Assembly (NCBI GenBank): GCA_020809705.1
Contig: CP085828.1
Span: 4,836,001-4,900,000, forward strand
DNA: 64,000 nucleotides
Reading direction: 5' to 3'
DNA from: Calonectria ilicicola
Taxonomy: Eukaryota > Ascomycota > Sordariomycetes > Hypocreales > Nectriaceae
The number at the start of each line of letters is the position of its first letter. The stretch's first letter is position 1. A model generated the notes under the pieces. The model searched no databases, was not told the DNA's origin, and worked only from the letters and a program-made list of their open reading frames with translations. Position numbers and translations under genes: made by a program. Positions 61,467 to 64,000 of this stretch are shown piece after piece.

Positions 61467-63907
61467 TTACGTACGCGTATCGTTACCAGTATCTGAGTCC
61501 TCAAGGTCGTTAATAAATGCGGCAAAGAGACTATCTAGAGTCCCGGATTCCAGTACGTCGCTCATCCATTGCTTCCAGTCCACCGAGTCTTCCATGATAG
61601 TCGAATCCGGAAGGTCTTGCGGCGCCGGAATTGAATGACTCTTGTTGATCAGCATCCTCAGTGTTCGACTGGCTAATGCTTCGAATGTATCGCGGTATGG
61701 TGCTGCGCCTCGCCACCCTTCTGCTATGGCTACAAGAACCATGGTGCAGTCTGTGCATGTCTTACTCACGTCTTCGACACTCACAGTATCCCAAGCAGAG
61801 GGAACTGTCCACAAGCAGTGCAAATAAACTAACCCAGCAAAGAAAAGACAGTGCAAGGTTCCCCAGGTATATCGGATAGCGGTTCCAATGTATAGCCGAC
61901 GATACCCTTGACATATTGCCCTGGAAGCGCTGATACACTCAGTGAACGTATAGCTCGATGGTGGTGTGTAAACCTCTAATTGGTTACGATAGAGTAATAG
62001 TATAGTGTAGCTGTAATTGATGTTATACCACTCTGTACTTGTGAACATGGTGAGGCTATTGCTTGTTCTGGGTCTGGACGGCAAGGCTGCTGCTAGCCAA
62101 TTATCTAAGTCGGCGCGAAGCTGTTGAATCCGAGCTAAATATGCTTCATCATCAACCCTCAGCCGTGCCGTATCAGAGAACAGAGATGTGTGAATCCGGG
62201 CCCAAAGGAGGCGAAGCTCGAAAACTCGGTTGGCGTGGGACATGATGGGAAAAGACCCCTCATGTTCGCACGACCCGCTATCGACCAGGCCCATCTGGGA
62301 GATGCAAGAGTCGCTGACATCGGCAGGGAACTGAATGTAGGGTGTGAGCATGACTTCTACTATCACATTATATGAATGGACTTTGTGGAAATAAGCCCGT
62401 TAGTTACACACCTCGGCATCAATTTCCTGCACAGGGATCCCCAAAGGTCTCCCGAGCCGAAGGGCCACCGTACAATCAATACCTTGGGCGACCCAAAAAA
62501 CCCTTTTGCGCATTTCAAGTTGTAGAGGATTAGCTCGAGGCGCGAGTCGCTTCACGCTACGGTGATAGCCTAATTCAATGCATTGCCGTAAAGCGAGACC
62601 TGAGAGCTTCCTAAAGTTTGAAGTGAGAACTTGCCTTCAATATTACAAGACCCAACCTGGTCGGGAGCATCCATACCATAGTGATGGCCCGGTCAGAGAC
62701 CGAAGCGAATACATGGCGTAACACAGTATAGCCTGGATGGACTCGAGGTTATCTTTTTCTAATACCTCGGAGTGGAGCTGGGCAGATAAATAAAGTTGCT
62801 ACAAGTGAATGGCATCTCAGTTCTTGATCGCTGAGAGTTGGTTGACAGAGAGGAATACTTCACCAAGCGTCTGTGTATTCGACTTGAGAAGAGCAGCGAT
62901 AGCATACACCTTCGGCACCGTGTCAGTTATTACTAGTATTCATAGAATAGAGCTGGACTGAGTCGGACCATATTCACGAAGAAGAGGGAAGAGGTGTACA
63001 CCTCTGCTTCTGAAAAGTCCTGCGAAGCATCGTACAACTTGGCTTCCCAGGCGCGGAAGGTCGGCTCATGCAAGAAAGGGTACTGTGGGTGTATGTTTTT
63101 GAAGTAGGCATCGCTCAAGGACATGGCGACGTCGTAGTCGGGCAAGAGGCAAGGTGACGGCGTGGAACCTCGCTTGTCACCGATGCCCCCCATTATCGGG
63201 CCCAGCGGCAAGTCCTTATTTAGAGAAAGGTTAATGATTCGGGAAAAGGAAAAGGCAGAGGAGGACCCGAGGTACTGTGGTTCCATTTGTGTTGTGTGAA
63301 AGTCTAGCATGCCGACCCTGAAGGGAAGACCTTCGCGCTCCTGTGATTGCTCTGACGTTGTGTAATGGTTTGTAGATGGGGTGCTTCCGAGCGCAACGCT
63401 GGTACCTGTTCCTGCTCTAGCAGGAAGTGAAGATGGCGAGGCTGTGGTGGCCGTCGCGGCCGTTGAAGAGACCACACCTTGATCTTGACTCTCCAAGCTC
63501 GCGACTCGATTCTCAAGTAGCTCGAGGTAATTCCGAGGTCGCGGATTTTTGGTTTGAGGATCTGGTACAAGGCATACTGTATCGGGTTAGTTGTTTTTTA
63601 TACATGTCTCTAGAGAATCTAGAGGTTGGAGTTGAAGGCGCTGTGCAGTTTCCAATTGAGGATTTATTCACTTACAAATGCCCAGCCTCTTACAATTGCC
63701 GCAAGAGGGCATATTGTCATCACACTATTTGTGAACACTCGTAAGAATACCGTTCCCCTCTAACAGGCATAAATCCGGGGTATGCTCACTCACTTTGAGC
63801 TTCTTGTCCTTGCAGTGGAGACAAGCCTGGAGTGCCCTGGCGCTAGCGCGCTTTCTCCGCCGTCGAATGGGGCCTGGTCTTCCATCTCTACTGGTCGCTT
63901 GCATCAT
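61467..63907 (-). CDS. Zn2Cys6 transcription factor (TF2) beside the second FAD oxidase
   Basis: Seven exons (63907-63794, 63724-63676, 63576-62969, 62909-62859, 62798-62677, 62610-62412, 62330-61467) give 668 aa. The cluster Cys29, 32, 39, 46, 49 and 56 follows CX2CX6CX6CX2CX6C after a basic start (IRRRRKRASAR), with a coiled linker (RNYLELLENRVASLES). The transcription factor domain carries HPQYPFLHEPTFRAWE, YAIAALLKSN, CYAMYSLRSLTGPS, LRQCIELGYHR and MRKRVFWVAQGID. The C-terminal half has YTWGTLHCLFFAGLVYLHC and APYRDTFEALASR. Every one of these blocks has a match in TF1, and all six introns fall at matching sites, with exons 2, 4 and 6 of the same length (49, 51 and 199 nt). It is probably the regulator of the adjacent oxidase. 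Confidence 0.9.
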
Positions 63908-64000
63908 TTCCCTGGATCTTGAACGCTCACCCAATGGCTGCGCATGTATTGAATAATGCAACTTGGTGGTAGAAAATCGGAGTTGTGATAGTATTATCGA

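Noticed and set aside
1..64000. tRNA, rRNA or CRISPR features
   Set aside because: No T-loop/A-box pattern, rRNA similarity or regularly spaced repeats were recognised on reading both strands; a dedicated tRNA scan was not possible.

Overview
The window is from a filamentous ascomycete (Pezizomycotina), most likely a sordariomycete and plausibly a member of the Hypocreales. The evidence is short GT-AG introns of about 46-100 nt, several fungal Zn2Cys6 regulators, a cerato-platanin, a HET-domain protein, a NACHT STAND protein, a HeLo-domain relic, and one very AT-rich, TpA-dominated block that looks RIP-mutated. No rRNA, tRNA or CRISPR was recognised. Gene models below were assembled by hand from open frames and splice signals; where exons are listed, phases were checked to give one continuous frame.

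Layout. 0.4-2.7 kb: a kelch protein and an unrecognised membrane protein. 4.0-14.4 kb: a catabolic-looking group made of an MFS transporter divergent from a FAD amine oxidase (481 aa, ending in SKL), a convergent Zn2Cys6 regulator (TF1), a CIA30-like protein ending in ARL, and an ACS-type MFS transporter. 14.4-18.6 kb is gene-free. 18.6-21.7 kb: an OST-alpha/TMEM184-type membrane protein and a secreted cerato-platanin. 23.3-37.4 kb: a HET protein, an amino acid/choline-type permease, a NACHT STAND protein, a frameshifted CorA-like gene and a HeLo pseudogene, so three non-self-recognition families lie within 14 kb. 37.9-45.0 kb: two more Zn2Cys6 regulators flank an Old Yellow Enzyme carrying a 30-bp in-frame tandem duplication. 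45.4-47.7 kb: a coiled-coil protein. 50.5-53.3 kb: a decayed transposon with ~130-bp terminal inverted repeats and short direct repeats. 54.4-57.9 kb: a small MGxxxS protein and an 829-aa fungal protein whose C-terminus resembles the HicA fold. 59.2-63.9 kb: a second FAD amine oxidase (13 exons, 513 aa) convergent with a second Zn2Cys6 regulator (TF2).

The most striking structure is the repeated module near the two ends of the window: FAD amine oxidase (+) followed tail-to-tail by a Zn2Cys6 regulator (-). TF1 and TF2 share all six intron positions and have three exons of identical size, so they are clear paralogues. Their partner oxidases belong to the same family but have very different intron content. 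A reasonable inference is that each regulator controls its adjacent oxidase (and, in copy 1, the divergent MFS transporter) in uptake and oxidation of an amino-acid-derived substrate, probably in peroxisomes.
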